NCBI GenBank assembly: GCA_032622095.1
Contig: CP136063.1
Span: 11,513,814-11,577,813, forward strand
Direction: 5' to 3'
DNA: 64,000 bases
Origin: Siphonodentalium dalli
Lineage: Eukaryota; Mollusca; Scaphopoda; Gadilida; Siphonodentaliidae
Below are positions 12,218 to 23,455 of the stretch, one piece after another. Numbering within the stretch: the first letter of the stretch is position 1; every line of letters begins with the position of its first letter. The position numbers and the translations under genes were made by a program. The notes beneath the pieces were generated by a model. It worked only from the letters and a program-made list of their open reading frames with translations, searched no databases and was not told the DNA's origin.

Positions 12218-13198
12218 ATACACTTGATCAATTGATTAGATGTGCAACCACACTTGTTAAAATCATGTTTATATTGTATATGTATTATTGTATACTTAAA
12301 GTGTTTTATTTTCTCTTTTCAGGGATATTTTGGATCTACCTCCTATTTATCACACAAACTATATCAACTATCAGAAGTTCAACTCTGTGATCTGACATTT
12401 ACTGGTTCTGAATAAATTTTGAAAAGGCATCAGACAATTTCCTTGGACAGGTGTAAAAATAAAATTCACAATCAGAGATTAAATGGAACTGTTGTATCGT
12501 GACTATGATGACACAAATGTCAAATCAATATATTCTGTGGGCTCTCGTGGTGGTATGTTCTTCACACCAAAGACAATATCAACATCAAGCACACAAACCT
12601 TTAATAACTTGAATTTTCAGCTTCCTTATAATACTACTAGTAGAAGGAAATGAACGCAGGATAACAGAAAATATATCATCGATTCTAAATTATATTGGAG
12701 GTAGTAATATGTGTACACGGTATAGTGATTCTTGACCTGAAGTCACAAATGAATTCATTCCAGGAAGCTGATGTGTATTTATTTATTCAGTGCAACACAT
12801 ATTATGAAAGTACATGTTATTGATCCACTTGTTCTAAGGAAAATATACACTGCTTCAATTCTGGAGAATGTAAATATTGTTATCTTACGTTTGAAAGTGC
12901 CATAATTTACACTTGAAGGCGCATGTACATGTATGACTAACAGAAAGTGTAATGGAAAGACACGAAGACTCCTGGTTGATGTGATTGCCTTCTGATTAAT
13001 AAAATATTGGTGCCAACAATATGATCGTATTATTTTTAACTATATCCAAATGCACCAACAAGCAAAATTATTATTAGAATGAGATACAGCCATCATGCCG
13101 GTTGTTATTTTTTCATTCTTGCCACATTTGTCATGTTCCAGGGGTCAGCGTGTGCAATAAAGAGAGGATATACAACGAATCCCCAGTTAAATGATAAC
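12218..13198. other. Intergenic, nothing recognised
   Basis: AT-rich sequence without a supported ORF, repeat array or RNA gene. Confidence 0.4.
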
Positions 13199-13295
13199 GG
13201 AATTTACAAAACGAGTCCAGAAAATTAGATCTGGACAAGCCTTTGTTGAGGTCCAGATCTAATATACTGGACGAGTTTTGTAAATTCTGCTATAG
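13199..13295. repeat. Foldback hairpin
   Basis: Arms gaatttacaaaacgagtcca and its complement, then an inner pair attagatctggac / gtccagatctaat, around a loop near aagcctttgttgag. Nearly all of the 97 bases pair. Confidence 0.75.
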
Positions 13296-13804
13296 TCTAT
13301 ACTCTGAGTTATAGATTATATTTATGACATGATCTAAAGGCTCGACAAAACCTACTTAAATCAACAAATGGGACGCTAAACTAACATCGGCTTCTATAAG
13401 ACATGCGATGACTTTTCATGTAACTGTGTGTTGCTTGCGCGTGTAAAGAAATAGTCCCAGATAAATAAAGACATTTTGATGTATTTAATGGTGTATATAA
13501 TGACATAACTTTTCAAACTCTTCATGATTATAGCTGGTTGGAAAAAATATTGGAAGGCATAATATACGTGTAAACAAAGAGTGTACATATACGACAGACC
13601 GGAAGTCACCTGGCACTATTTCCTGTTATTAAATGAACGTTTAATATCACAATTCATCACATAATTAACACACAAAACCAGGTTCATAATTATTGGTAAG
13701 ACACACGTGTAATATTAGCACGTGCGATAAGGTCAAGCCATTATTTAAATGACTTGCGATTGCTGAAGTTTATGATAGCTGTCTTCGTGAATACTTCGCG
13801 TTGC

Positions 13805-14000
13805 TTATTGGGGAGTTTCATAAACTTGGGACCATAGCACCGATGTTTATATTTTATACGTAGTGTATCAACCTCATTCACTAAATTCTAATTGAGCCAC
13901 GGTAAACCTCGGCTCAAATCGAATTTACTTAACACGGTTGATAAATTCCGTATAAAATATAAACCTCGGTGCTACGGTCCCAAGTTTATGAAACTCCTGC
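13805..14000. repeat. Large palindrome (arms about 80 bp)
   Basis: Left arm 13810-13890 (gagtttcataaacttgggac...) matches the inverse of 13915-14000 (...gtcccaagtttatgaaactc). The right-arm segment ctcggctcaaatcgaattta recurs at 27234 inside a MITE, so the palindrome is part of a dispersed family. Confidence 0.65.
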
Positions 14001-15135
14001 GATCCCATAAGAAAAACACTGCAACACATGAGGTATTTCACTGTTCGTGCAGAAAATTGTGCTGTCTTTGCGCATTTGCACTGTATGCTAACAGGAACAC
14101 ACACAATCAGTTGTTGAGTATACATTTGATACCAACGTTTCATATTGATATAGTGGCACATGCGTCCATATGCTTGCGATATATACACTATGGCGAGAGT
14201 CTGCTAATTTGGTCATTTCTTTTCATAACAATGTGTTCCAGACTCGTGATGTTTCAATATTTTGGGAGGTGTGTCCATACGGTTGTGACGTTGATGAACA
14301 CGTCCTGGCATATGGACTGAACGATCCTTTGTTGGTGCAGTGGAAACTGATTGACGTATTAACTCAGTATAACCAAAATAAAACTACAGCCTTAGCATCG
14401 TGGTATAGCAGTAATGTGATGCGTGTCCTCTGCTCTACTTGGTATGATTGTGGTTTGATATTCATGGTTTGTGGTGTTATTTATATTTAAACAGGTAACT
14501 AACTACAAGCAATTGCATTAAAATCCGAAATCAGTTTCTAACTGGCAATTTCACGATTCCATTGCACATGTAGGTACACACACATTACAAAGATGTTAAG
14601 ATGCGGCGTGGACTTCCGGAATGTTTATGAAATTCATGCGATCGTGGAAGTGTATTTGACAGGTCAAGCTATCATTACGCCATTGCTCTTGTCGGATAAA
14701 CTGATGACATGAGAACACGCATGCGGTTTTGTATAACATATTTCATACCAAGCGATTGATATGGCGGCAAGGGCTTTCATATGCTTGCGACACACAATAT
14801 GGAAATAGTCTGTCCACCCATTAGCGGTAAGAAGTTAAATGGTGGCTGTTACTTAATTTCACAATGCGTTCCATAGAAGGGACGCCCATATGGTTGCGAC
14901 AAGGATCAACTCGTCCTAGAACATAGACTGAAAGTCCTTTATAGATGTACCAGTGTAGTGTGAAAATGATATGAGAGCGCATTAAAATATATAATACGGC
15001 CTTGGAATTATGACATAACCAGTAATTGTGTATTGTTCTCACCGCTACCTACTATTAGAGTTTTGATGCTGATGGTGCTTGGTGTCTATTCAATTTAACA
15101 ATTTCATGACTTGAGTTTCCTGAAATATTATGAAA
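14001..15135. other. Intergenic with a diverged direct duplication
   Basis: 13985-14490 and 14622-15045 share an ordered series of short blocks: gtttatgaaa.tcctgcgatc, catatgcttgcga, tgcgttcca/tgtgttcca, ccatacggttg/ccatatggttg. They look like two old copies of one sequence. The ORFs here (e.g. 13892-14320) run through the palindrome and have no recognisable domain, so I do not call genes. Confidence 0.35.
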
Positions 15136-15190
15136 ACCCTGTGCCAACGCATTCTCTTACATATACGAGGCTTCCTATATAAGAGAAGGT
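15136..15190. repeat. Palindromic hairpin, family P copy 2 (decayed)
   Basis: ctgtgccaacgcattctctt ... aagagaaggtactgg; the right arm has decayed. Confidence 0.55.
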
Positions 15191-15534
15191 ACTGGAATAT
15201 GGTGCAGCTCCTATCATTAAAAGGTTAAACAAATATTGCAGGATAAATACAAACAGTCACTAAAATGCTTAAACTTTCCAGGCTGTGCAGGCTGTGTGAT
15301 TAAATATATGAGTTTAATAGTCAAAGTGACTAAGTAATGCCATATTTAGCAACATGGCTAACATAACAGCTTACTCATGGTGATTAATTTAATTGCCTTT
15401 GCTTAGTCAGAACGACTATGCTTAATACCACCCTTAGTCATCAATCTTAGTTGAATCTGAAAGGGCAGTGACTTAGCCACTTTGACTAAGAATTTGTTTT
15501 CAATGCAACTGCTATTGTTTTTTCGTAAACTATG

Positions 15535-15765
15535 TATTATGACATTGTTCTATTCTGCGTACCACTGCTTACGACCACCTTTTTAAACGCCTGTTTTGGG
15601 ATAGAAACATGTTTTTTAATTGCCGTCTATAATCGGACGCTTTCTTAACTTAACTGTATCGATATTTTCGATATTTTCGATAAATTTAACTCTTACGTGA
15701 TATTTCTGTTAGTTTAATCAGGTTAATTCTAGTGCTCATTGGATCTTCTACGGAAACATACATGT
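15535..15765 (+). promoter_or_regulatory. Conserved 5' flank of zinc-finger gene 1
   Basis: Block acattgttctattc...cca..g.tt, then tttttaaacgcc, then ttcgataaa.ttaact, shared in order with 24478-24700 and 43993-44160 upstream of the other two zinc-finger loci. Shared descent of the locus is clear; promoter function is inferred from position only. Confidence 0.45.
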
Positions 15766-17340
15766 ATGTACAGTCGAGTCATGTACGGGGAGGTGAAGCC
15801 ATCAACAATGGAGACCGGGGGTGATAAACACACACCGGTAAATACGTCACAAACAGGCGTTGATTCGTTGAGCAGTTTGCCCAATAAAGACATTCGTTCA
15901 TATCAGTGCGATATATGCTGGAAAACATGCAGTACAAACTCAGATGTGCTGGTACATAAGAAAATGCACGATGTTGATCACCCGTATCAATGTGATGTGT
16001 GTGATAAATCATTTACTCAGCCGAGTGACCTGACGAGACATAAGCGGATCCACACTGGCGATCGCCCGTATCCATGTGATGTGTGCGAGAAATCATTTAC
16101 TCAGTCGGGTGACCTGACGAAAGATAAGAGGATTCACCCAGGCGACAGCCCGTATCGATGTGATGTCTGCAACAAATCTTTTACTCAGTCGAGTCACCTG
16201 ACTGGGCATAAGAGGATCCACACGGGTGACCGCCCGTATCAATGTGATGTGTGCGACAAATCATTTACTCAGCCGGGTTCCCTGACGAGACATAAGCGGA
16301 TCCACACTGGTGATCGCCCGTATCAATGTGATGTGTGTGAGAAGTCTTTTACTCAGTCGGGCGACCTGACGAAACATGAGATGATACACACAGGGGATCG
16401 CCCGTATCAATGTGATGTGTGCGAGAAATCATTTACTGTGTCCAGTAACTTGGCGAATCATAAGAGGATCCACATTGGTTATCGGCCCTATCACTGTGAT
16501 TTGTGTGATAAAGCATTTACTCAGCCGACTCACCTGAGGAGACATACGAGGATCCACACTGGTGATCGCCCGTATCAATGTGATGTTTGCGATAAGTCGT
16601 TTACTCAGTCGAGTGAGCTGACTCAACATAAGAGGATTCACACAGGAGACAGCCCGTATCATTGTGATGTGTGCAACAAATCATTTACTCAGTCGAGTCA
16701 CCTGACTGGGCATATGAGTATCCACACGGGTGACCGCCCGTATCAATGTCATGTGTGCGAGAAATCATTTACTCGACCGAGTCACCTGACTACACACAAT
16801 ATGATTCACACTGGGGATCGCCCGTATCAATGTGATGTGTGCGAGAAGTCATTTGTTATGTCGAGTCACCTGACTCAACATAAGAGGGTCCACACGGGGG
16901 ATCGCCCGTATCAATGTGATGTATGCAAGAAGTCATTTACTCAGTCGAGTCACCTGACTGGGCATAAGAGTATCCACACGGGTGACCGGCCGTATCAATG
17001 TGATGTGTGCGATAAATCATTTATTCGGCCGAGTCACCTGACAACACACAGTATGATTCACACTGGGGTTCGCCCGTATCAGTGTGATGTGTGCGAGAAG
17101 TCATTTGTTAAGTCGAGTGACATGACTCAACATAAGAGGATCCACACGGGGGATCGCCCGTATCAATGTGATGTGTGCGAGAAATCATTTACTCAGTCGG
17201 GTGACCTGACGAGACATAAGCGGATTCACACCGGGGATCGCCCGTATCAATGTGAGGTGTGCAAGAAATCATTTACTCAGTCGAGTGACCTGACGAGACA
17301 TAAGCGGGTTCACACTGGAGTTTCACTCGTATCAATGTGA
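15766..17340 (+). CDS. C2H2 zinc-finger protein 1 (17 tandem fingers)
   Basis: Intronless frame from ATG 15766 (another ATG at 15781) to TGA 17338-17340, about 525 residues. After a 50-residue leader without a KRAB, BTB or SCAN-type domain come 17 C2H2 fingers of 28 residues, joined by TGDRPYQC-type linkers. Finger 3 has Asp for the first zinc-binding His (LTKDKRIH) and is probably weak; the others keep CX2CX12HX3H. Finger bodies are nearly identical (KSFTQSSDLTRHKRIH) except at the DNA-contact positions. This is the pattern of recently amplified sequence-specific DNA-binding proteins, likely nuclear. It is followed by decayed duplicate fingers (17341-18060). The predicted target cannot be read here. 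Whether the gene is expressed or has a 5' exon is unknown. Confidence 0.85.
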   Translation: MYSRVMYGEVKPSTMETGGDKHTPVNTSQTGVDSLSSLPNKDIRSYQCDICWKTCSTNSDVLVHKKMHDVDHPYQCDVCDKSFTQPSDLTRHKRIHTGDRPYPCDVCEKSFTQSGDLTKDKRIHPGDSPYRCDVCNKSFTQSSHLTGHKRIHTGDRPYQCDVCDKSFTQPGSLTRHKRIHTGDRPYQCDVCEKSFTQSGDLTKHEMIHTGDRPYQCDVCEKSFTVSSNLANHKRIHIGYRPYHCDLCDKAFTQPTHLRRHTRIHTGDRPYQCDVCDKSFTQSSELTQHKRIHTGDSPYHCDVCNKSFTQSSHLTGHMSIHTGDRPYQCHVCEKSFTRPSHLTTHNMIHTGDRPYQCDVCEKSFVMSSHLTQHKRVHTGDRPYQCDVCKKSFTQSSHLTGHKSIHTGDRPYQCDVCDKSFIRPSHLTTHSMIHTGVRPYQCDVCEKSFVKSSDMTQHKRIHTGDRPYQCDVCEKSFTQSGDLTRHKRIHTGDRPYQCEVCKKSFTQSSDLTRHKRVHTGVSLVSM

Positions 17341-18060
17341 TACATGTGAGAACTAATTCACTTTATCGATTGATCTGGTGAAGCATGAGCGGATTCACGC
17401 CGGTGACCGCCCGTATCAACATCAATATACCACATATGTGCGAGAAATAATTTACTCAATCGAGTCAGCGGACGAAACATGATGATTCATGCGGGTGATC
17501 GCCCATACCAATAATGTGCCAGAAATAATGTACAACTACAGATGTGCTGGTGCATAAGAGAATGCACGATGTTGATCGCCCGTATCAATGTGATGTGTGT
17601 GATAAATCATTTACTCAGTCGACCCACCTGACGAGACATACGAGGATCCACACTGCTGATCGCCCGTATCAATGTGATGTGTGTGATAAATCATTTACTC
17701 AGCCGAGTGACCTGACGAAAGATAAGAGGATTCACACATTCGACAGCCCGTATCAATGTGATGTGTGCAACAAATCATTTACTCAGTCGAGTGACCTGAC
17801 GAGACATAAGCGGATTCACACTGGGGTTCCACCCGTATAGATTTGATACATGTGATAAATCATTCACTTTGTCGATTGACCTGGTGAAGCATGAGCGGAT
17901 TAACGCCGGTGACCGCCCGTATCAACATCAATACATCAATATACCACATATGTGCGAGAAATAATTTACTCAATCGAGTTAGCGGACGAAACATAGATAG
18001 ATAATGATTTATTGGCAAAATAACATATGATCCACGCGGGTGATCGCCCATACCAATAAT
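17341..18060 (+). pseudogene. Decayed duplicate of zinc-finger gene 1
   Basis: 17341-17520 keeps broken finger pieces (ctggtgaagcatgagcggat, cgcccgtatcaa) with stops. 17544-17840 is a 98-residue frame with three fingers, starting with the same 'VLVHK.MHDVD' join as finger 1 of the gene and ending TGVPPV, parallel to the gene's end TGVSLVSM. 17841-18060 repeats the decayed 17341-17520 tail. So the gene's first and last parts plus tail were duplicated in tandem with internal loss. Confidence 0.7.
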
Positions 18061-18109
18061 GTGCCAGAAATCATGTACTACTAGTATCACTTGTTTTTAT
18101 TTTACCCTT

Positions 18110-18173
18110 TGCCAATGCATTCTCTTATATATGCGAGTCCGTCGCCTCGGATATATAAGAGAATGCAATGGCC
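18110..18173. repeat. Palindromic hairpin, family P copy 3
   Basis: gccaatgcattctcttatat / atataagagaatgcaatggc around gcgagtccgtcgcctcgg. Confidence 0.75.
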
Positions 18174-18689
18174 AAACAATTTTGTATAATTTTTTATCAT
18201 ATGACTCAATCATTATTTACGTTGGAAACTATGTCATAAATCAATTTCATATCAATTACTAATTCATATCACCTTCCCGATAATTTGATTGGTTTGTTGA
18301 CAAAATGTGTGTTCTGATTGGCTGAATGGCAGCCGGGGCCGAGCCGCATTTCTGACTAAATGCAGGTCAAATTCGTGCGCGTCAATCAACGCAATGCCGA
18401 AATTCTCGCAATTATAATCTTGAAATATATAGTTTTGGACATTGTTATACGATAAATAGAATATGTAATTCGTATTTATCTAATAAACATACGATATAAT
18501 ATCACAAACTGAGAACAGAATAGCTCACTATATCTTCGCGTGCATATTATTTCTGCTAGTTCACCAGGTGTAATTGGGCTTCCGGTGCAATGAAGTGACG
18601 TCACATTAACCTTTTGCTGCCGATGTCATATAGCTATTTAGTGATTTGTGTGCCATTTGGACATCATAATCAATTTATAGGTGTCATAT

Positions 18690-18824
18690 GATAAATATAA
18701 TATGTAATTCGTGTTTCTCTCATATGATATTTATGAAACTCGTCACGAATTTTCAGTTTTCTTAGACTCGTTTCATTAATATCATATGAGAGAAACACTC
18801 ATTTCATATCCTCTATTTATCAAT
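18690..18824. repeat. Foldback element
   Basis: gtgtttctctcatatgatat on the left pairs with atatcatatgagagaaacac on the right; outer parts (gataaatata / ctatttatc) pair less perfectly; centre near 18752. The flanks 18174-18689 show no gene. Confidence 0.6.
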
Positions 18825-19024
18825 TGTTCTTCATTCTATATTAATTTTTACTTGTTCTTACATTTTTCAAACAAATATTTAATTATCCCATAGAGAGCCC
18901 CACACAGACTGAGCAGACGACACTCTGCAGCGCATGATTATATTTATGTGAGGCTCCATGTGGGTTAATTTTTTTTTTGTTTTAATGAAAGTTGGAAGAA
19001 TAGTAAAAAGTATTAAAATTGTTA

Positions 19025-19094
19025 GGCCAATGCATTCTCTTATATATGCGAGGCGACCTATGGTCGACTCGCATATATAAGATAATGCATTGGC
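19025..19094. repeat. Palindromic hairpin, family P copy 4
   Basis: ggccaatgcattctcttata / tatataagataatgcattgg with the centre gcgaggcgacctatggtcga. It is almost fully self-complementary. Confidence 0.8.
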
Positions 19095-19107
19095 AGAGGG
19101 TAAAACC

Positions 19108-19235
19108 ATGATGTGATGTGCGTGAGAAATCATTTACTCAGTTGTGTAACCTGACGAGACATAAGAGGGTCCACACCGGGGATCACCCTTATCAATGTGT
19201 TGTATGCGAGAAATATTTTGTTCATGTGCGCAAAA
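19108..19235 (+). pseudogene. Zinc-finger fragment
   Basis: About 1.5 fingers ([20 protein letters not shown] then [10 protein letters not shown]), cut off at 19225 where the tyrosine recombinase fragment begins. The finger type (TQL.NLT) is closer to zinc-finger gene 2 than to gene 1. Confidence 0.65.
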
Positions 19236-20022
19236 AGCTTGTGAAACGGTTATATGTAACGGGAATAATACGATTTTTGTCACGAATAACAAAAGCGGGT
19301 CTGTCAGGTTCCAATGAAAATTTAGCACACATATTGATAAATGCAGTAACCGGGTCCGAATCAATTTTTGGTATCGGAATTTCCAATTTTATATTTCCAT
19401 ATTGAATTGTTTTAGTCCAATGGAAATGAATTATCAAACCGGATTCATAACGTGTAATATCACGACGACAAAGCTGCTTATGCTGATCAAAATTCTTAAT
19501 AGTTGTTGGCATAAAATTAGACTTTCTACCGAAAGTGAAAAACATAATTAGGAACAGGTACCTGTATGTAACATGATTGTCATTTGAAAAATCCATGGCA
19601 GCAAATATTTGGTGCACGATTTATAATGTGATTGGCGCAGCGCGATTAGGCATATGTGGGTGTAGTCGCGATAGACCACGACGCACAAGAAACAACTGAA
19701 ATTTCTCCAATGGAACACAGACACCTGTCAATAAATGAAATGTGTGAACACCACTAATATAATGTTGTATTCCGTCTGTGGTTTTGAACGAACGGCTGAG
19801 AAACTGTGCGAATAGAACCAAAATGTTAACTGTGGTAGGTAACGGAACAAAGTTAAAGAATATGCAAAAGTAGAGATACGTCTCGATTTGCGTTTTGAGG
19901 TTTCTTCTGGTAGAATCTGCGAACGCAGCTCGCGTTGAACCAATTTTATCGCGACGAAGTATTCGCATTTGATCTCGAATAGTAAAAAACAAAAATGACC
20001 ACTCATCGGCGAATTGGAACAA
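19222..20022 (-). pseudogene. Tyrosine recombinase fragment (Crypton- or DIRS-like), C-terminus missing
   Basis: Two adjacent minus-strand frames. 20022-19621 resembles the N-terminal core-binding domain of tyrosine recombinases (RRNLKTQIETYLYFC...FLSRSFKTTDGIQHYISGVH). 19617-19222 resembles the start of the catalytic domain (LFLIMFFTFGRKSNFMPTTI, containing the first catalytic-type Arg). A stop separates them, and the part with the His-x-x-Arg box and nucleophilic Tyr is absent, replaced by the zinc-finger fragment. The enzyme family would cut and rejoin DNA for circular-intermediate transposition. The assignment rests on overall pattern and needs a profile search. Confidence 0.5.
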
Positions 20023-20185
20023 TTCATCATATACAGGCGTTTCGGTCGTATGAATATGTCCGAAACTTGCGATGAATCGTCCTTAAATGTACAGGAGTTT
20101 CAAAAGTTTGCTGAGACATTGTTACAGCCAGTGGCTTTATTTGTGCCGATTTTTCTAATGCCCTTCATCACATCTGAGCTAGAGA

Positions 20186-20677
20186 TTAGCCGATACTTGA
20201 CTTTGAGTAGTTTATAGTTTCCATTGTAGTGTTTTGAATGGTGATGCTTTGAATTATAGCTTTCAAACTGATGCCTGCAGGAAAGCTTAGAACTTCTTTA
20301 AAACTATTTGGCCTGTTAGTTAAGATTAAATCAACGCATGATGGATCTGTAGCATTTTTGAAACAAGTTGGAGAATTGATAAGAGATGACAGGTCAAAAA
20401 TGTCACATAAAGATTCAAGTTCCTGACTCTTTAATAAGACAAGAGTGTCACAATTTAAATCTCCCAAAATAACAATGTTTTCATATTTGGATATTGCTTT
20501 TTCTAGCTGAGAGAAGTTTTTTGAAAACGTTGCCGCTTCCGTTGATGGCGGGTTATATAAAGAGACGACTAGCCACCTGGCTTGGTTTAGATAAATTTCC
20601 ATCATAAAGCATTCAGTATTGCTTGATTCAAAATGGAAAAGGCGGGCTGGAGGAATATCGGATCTAACAAATACCAT
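20186..20677 (-). pseudogene. LINE AP-endonuclease fragment
   Basis: 163 residues with ILGDLNCDT, then SLINSPTCFKNATDPSCVDL and ILTNRPN. These are standard landmarks of the endonuclease domain in CR1/Jockey-type ORF2 proteins. The catalytic N-terminal Glu block and the SDH end are not present in the frame, so it is a piece. Probably the same insertion as 21266-21627, with family P hairpins between them. Confidence 0.65.
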
Positions 20678-20777
20678 TAAGCCACCGCTATGTGCGTTCC
20701 TATCATTTCGATGTAACCTGTATACATTTACACGAACAAGAGAGTCATTAACCCTTTACCCAACAGAAGGGCCCTGT

Positions 20778-20846
20778 GCCAATGCATTTTCTTATATATG
20801 CGAGTCGACCATAGGTCGCCTCGCATATATAAGAGAATGCATTGGC
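20778..20846. repeat. Palindromic hairpin, family P copy 5
   Basis: gccaatgcattttcttatat / atataagagaatgcattggc with centre gcgagtcgaccataggtcgc. Confidence 0.8.
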
Positions 20847-20926
20847 TTAACACATTAAAAATTATAAAATTGTTAAAGAATGTAAGAAAAAATGGTAAAA
20901 AGTGTTAAAAAAAGAGAGTTTTTTTA

Positions 20927-20979
20927 GGCCAATGCATTCTCTTATATATATTCTCTCACATATAAGAGAATGCATTGGC
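20927..20979. repeat. Palindromic hairpin, family P copy 6 (short)
   Basis: ggccaatgcattctcttata / tataagagaatgcattggc; the gcgag centre is lost. It lies 80 bases from copy 5. Confidence 0.75.
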
Positions 20980-21265
20980 ACAGGGCTAAATGTAACTATC
21001 ACAATGTGGTCAAGGAGCCGGTTCCAATGATATCCATATTTGTATGGTTCTATTGAGACAGACCGAAGATATTTTAGGCTGTTGAAGCTTTATTTGGCCG
21101 GTTTTGTTGGGTAAAAGAATCATCAAGCTTTGTTTCTGACACTACAATAAAATCAACAATTTCGTAATTTGATATAGGGTGAATATCCATGATTTTATGT
21201 CGCACGCTGTTTATATTTAAATGTCCATAAATAATTTGTTTTTAGATGTTTCTTTCGAGCAATTC

Positions 21266-21627
21266 TCAGGTCCGAAAATACACACCTGTTGGATGAATCG
21301 TTTTCATTTTGTGAAGAACAGTTTGATATTGTGATGTCCTGTTCAACGAGACGCGTACGTGTAGGTTATGATGAAGAGCATAAATGGCTGTTCTGCGAGA
21401 GGTATGAAATTGCAGCAGATACCACTTGTCCAATCTCTGCTTACCATAATAGACAGATATTGTTTTGGTGAAACATCTGTACACTTTGTATGTGAGGTGG
21501 CGTTACATGTGATGCACGACACAGGTCTGTGTTTTTTCGCCAGAGGTCGACTGCAAGTGTTACATTGGTTTTTAACATGACCTGGATTTGTGCATTGCCC
21601 TGACAACAGAATGTTTAATAAAAGCAA
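21266..21627 (-). pseudogene. LINE N-terminal PHD-like zinc finger fragment
   Basis: The frame contains CNTCSRPLAKKHRPVSC, then CNATSHTKC and a C-rich end (SGICC). This C2...C2HC spacing is typical of the PHD-like finger found just before the endonuclease in some invertebrate LINE ORF2 proteins. It is in the right order and strand relative to the endonuclease piece at 20186-20677. Confidence 0.5.
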
Positions 21628-22375
21628 GAAATGTCTGGATTTCGAAATGGCAGAGCGTCATTTTCTCATATATTTACAGTTGATTCTTGTGAGATCTCCT
21701 TCACTTCCGGGTTTAGACATTTGTGCCGATATTTCAGCTGTCCTAATATTCGCGCAAAGCTGATGAAATACAAAGTTTTTAAAATTACGATTGTCAATTT
21801 CTGCCGCGGCAATGTCTACACTGATGGAATGGTGTTTTTTTTTTGGGTGTAAAATGAAATGATGTGTTGTTAAAAGCGACGGTTGTAGATGGATAAAACA
21901 CTGTTAAATAGTCAGTAAAATAAAAGACACGACGCGGGCGGCCATTTTACGGAAGCGTTTTCATTGAGTAAATGATTGTTCACATATATCACTTGATACA
22001 TATTTTATGGTTCCAAATATAAGTAGGAATTCGACAATAGCGACAGGAAACGAGGAAAAGGTAATAAACTACGACAACGATACATTACATACAATTTTGG
22101 CAGCTACGGGCATGCATGTATGGCATACTATCTAAACACAACGCATACCTCATTCGTGTCCAAACATGAACCTCCGACTGGCAACTTTGGTCACAATGTT
22201 ACATAAAACTCATGTTATGTTTTATGTCAGCTCCTCATATATTATAATTTTGCATATGTTGAATGAGTGGTACTCATCAACATCGACACCACGTGATTCC
22301 ACGCCATGATACTGCAAGACCAACAACTCTCAACAAGACCCCACACATTTTAACATGGCCATTTCAAGATATGAA
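21628..22375. other. Intergenic, nothing recognised
   Basis: Mixed sequence with no supported ORF or repeat; the 73-residue frame at 21631 has no recognisable content. Confidence 0.35.
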
Positions 22376-22656
22376 TGTTCATACACCAACAGTGGTGGCA
22401 GATATCTCCGAGATGGCAATACACAAACAGTGGTGGCAGATATCTCAGAGATGGCCATACACAAACTGTGGTTGCAGCTATCTCCCAGATGTCCATACAC
22501 CAACAGTGGCCGTAAATATCTTCAAGATGGCCATACACCAACAGTGGTGGCAAATATCTCCCAGATGGCAATACACCAACAGTGGCGGCAGATATCTCCC
22601 AGATGGCAATACACGAACAGTAGTGGCAGATATCTCCAGGATGGCCATTTTTAAAC
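22376..22656. repeat. 38-bp minisatellite, about 7.5 units
   Basis: The anchor agtgg recurs at 22391, 22429, 22467, 22505, 22543, 22581 and 22619, exactly 38 bases apart. Units contain ggcagatatctcccagatgg. As 38 is not a multiple of 3, the overlapping ORF (22263-22790) is not a conserved peptide repeat. Confidence 0.9.
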
Positions 22657-22844
22657 TTGTTGCATCCGAGCTAATTAAAAAACACGGTGATTGGCGGAGC
22701 GACGCTAAAAAGGCTCATTTGGAGTTTAGCTTCGATGACAAAAAGAAAGTTGGGACAGCATTAATGAATCATATTTTGCATTCCTCATAAAGGTGTACAC
22801 ATGGATATTGCATCACATTATTATTACGAGATCAGTCTATATAT

Positions 22845-23138
22845 TTGAAAAATTATGGTAATGTTGTTGCAGCACGAGGTTCAACAGTTACAATCATTAC
22901 TGATTATATGGCTAAACACGTAAATGGCATAGATGACACAGATATGAAAGTATTCAGAGGGGAGACTATTGCCAGAATAACAAGGAAAGTAGTGAACAAT
23001 ACCGCCCATGTAGATTGTGACCACGTGATAATCATGGTTGGAACCAATGACGTATTTTATCTCAACGATAAACAATTTGACTCAAATTTCAACAAAAGCT
23101 TTGTGAATAAGTACTACGCACAAAAAAAGTCACCCTAA
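22845..23138 (+). pseudogene. SGNH-hydrolase-like fragment, probably from a LINE
   Basis: The frame has GSTVTIITDYM followed by DHVIIMVGTNDV. The GTND block plus the preceding 'G-x-T-hydrophobic' pattern resembles the esterase-like domain found in ORF1 of some CR1-type LINEs. The catalytic Ser block would lie before 22845 and is not seen. Only about 98 residues; moderate to low confidence. Confidence 0.35.
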
Positions 23139-23195
23139 ATTAATTCAAGCTTGAAAAAGTCTCTGAAACAGAGGTCAGAGTTAGCTCTTACTGTA

Positions 23196-23346
23196 GCTAT
23201 GAATTAAGATCAGGGCAACAACACATCACAATTCCTCATGTAGGTCCTTTTGGTTCGGACATTTTTTGTTATACTGGAATCGTACTCTGGAATGATTTTT
23301 CTAACCAAATTGATCCCAAAGGCAACAACACAGTATGGACCAAGGC
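23196..23346 (+). pseudogene. LINE reverse transcriptase C-terminal fragment
   Basis: In the frame read through 23196-23346 one sees YELRSGQQHITIP, FGSDIFCYTGIVLWNDFS: the 'YxLRS...P...sFxYxGxxLWN' pattern at the end of many LINE RT ORFs. No flanking RT domain remains. It lies directly before an inverted-orientation piece of another LINE tail. Confidence 0.55.
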
Positions 23347-23370
23347 TATTCAATCAGAGTATGGGACGCT

Positions 23371-23455
23371 GGGAGGAGCGCTATTTTTGTTCTCCCAGCG
23401 CCGCCTTGAATGTGTATAGGTCGGCGGCATTGACTGTGGTGTTGTCCAGTTTACA
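23371..23455 (-). repeat. Second copy of the LINE 3' end seen at 8715-8800
   Basis: gaggagcgctatttttgttc, then ccgccttgaatg and taggtcggcggcattgactg match 8720-8800 nearly base for base. It is an 85-bp truncated insertion of the same LINE. 23456-23853 beyond it has no recognised content. Confidence 0.7.

Noticed and set aside
13892-14320. 142-codon ORF
   Set aside because: Runs through one arm of a large palindrome and a diverged duplication; composition not protein-like.
22263-22790. 175-codon ORF over the minisatellite
   Set aside because: The repeat unit is 38 bases, so each unit is read in a different frame; not a peptide repeat.
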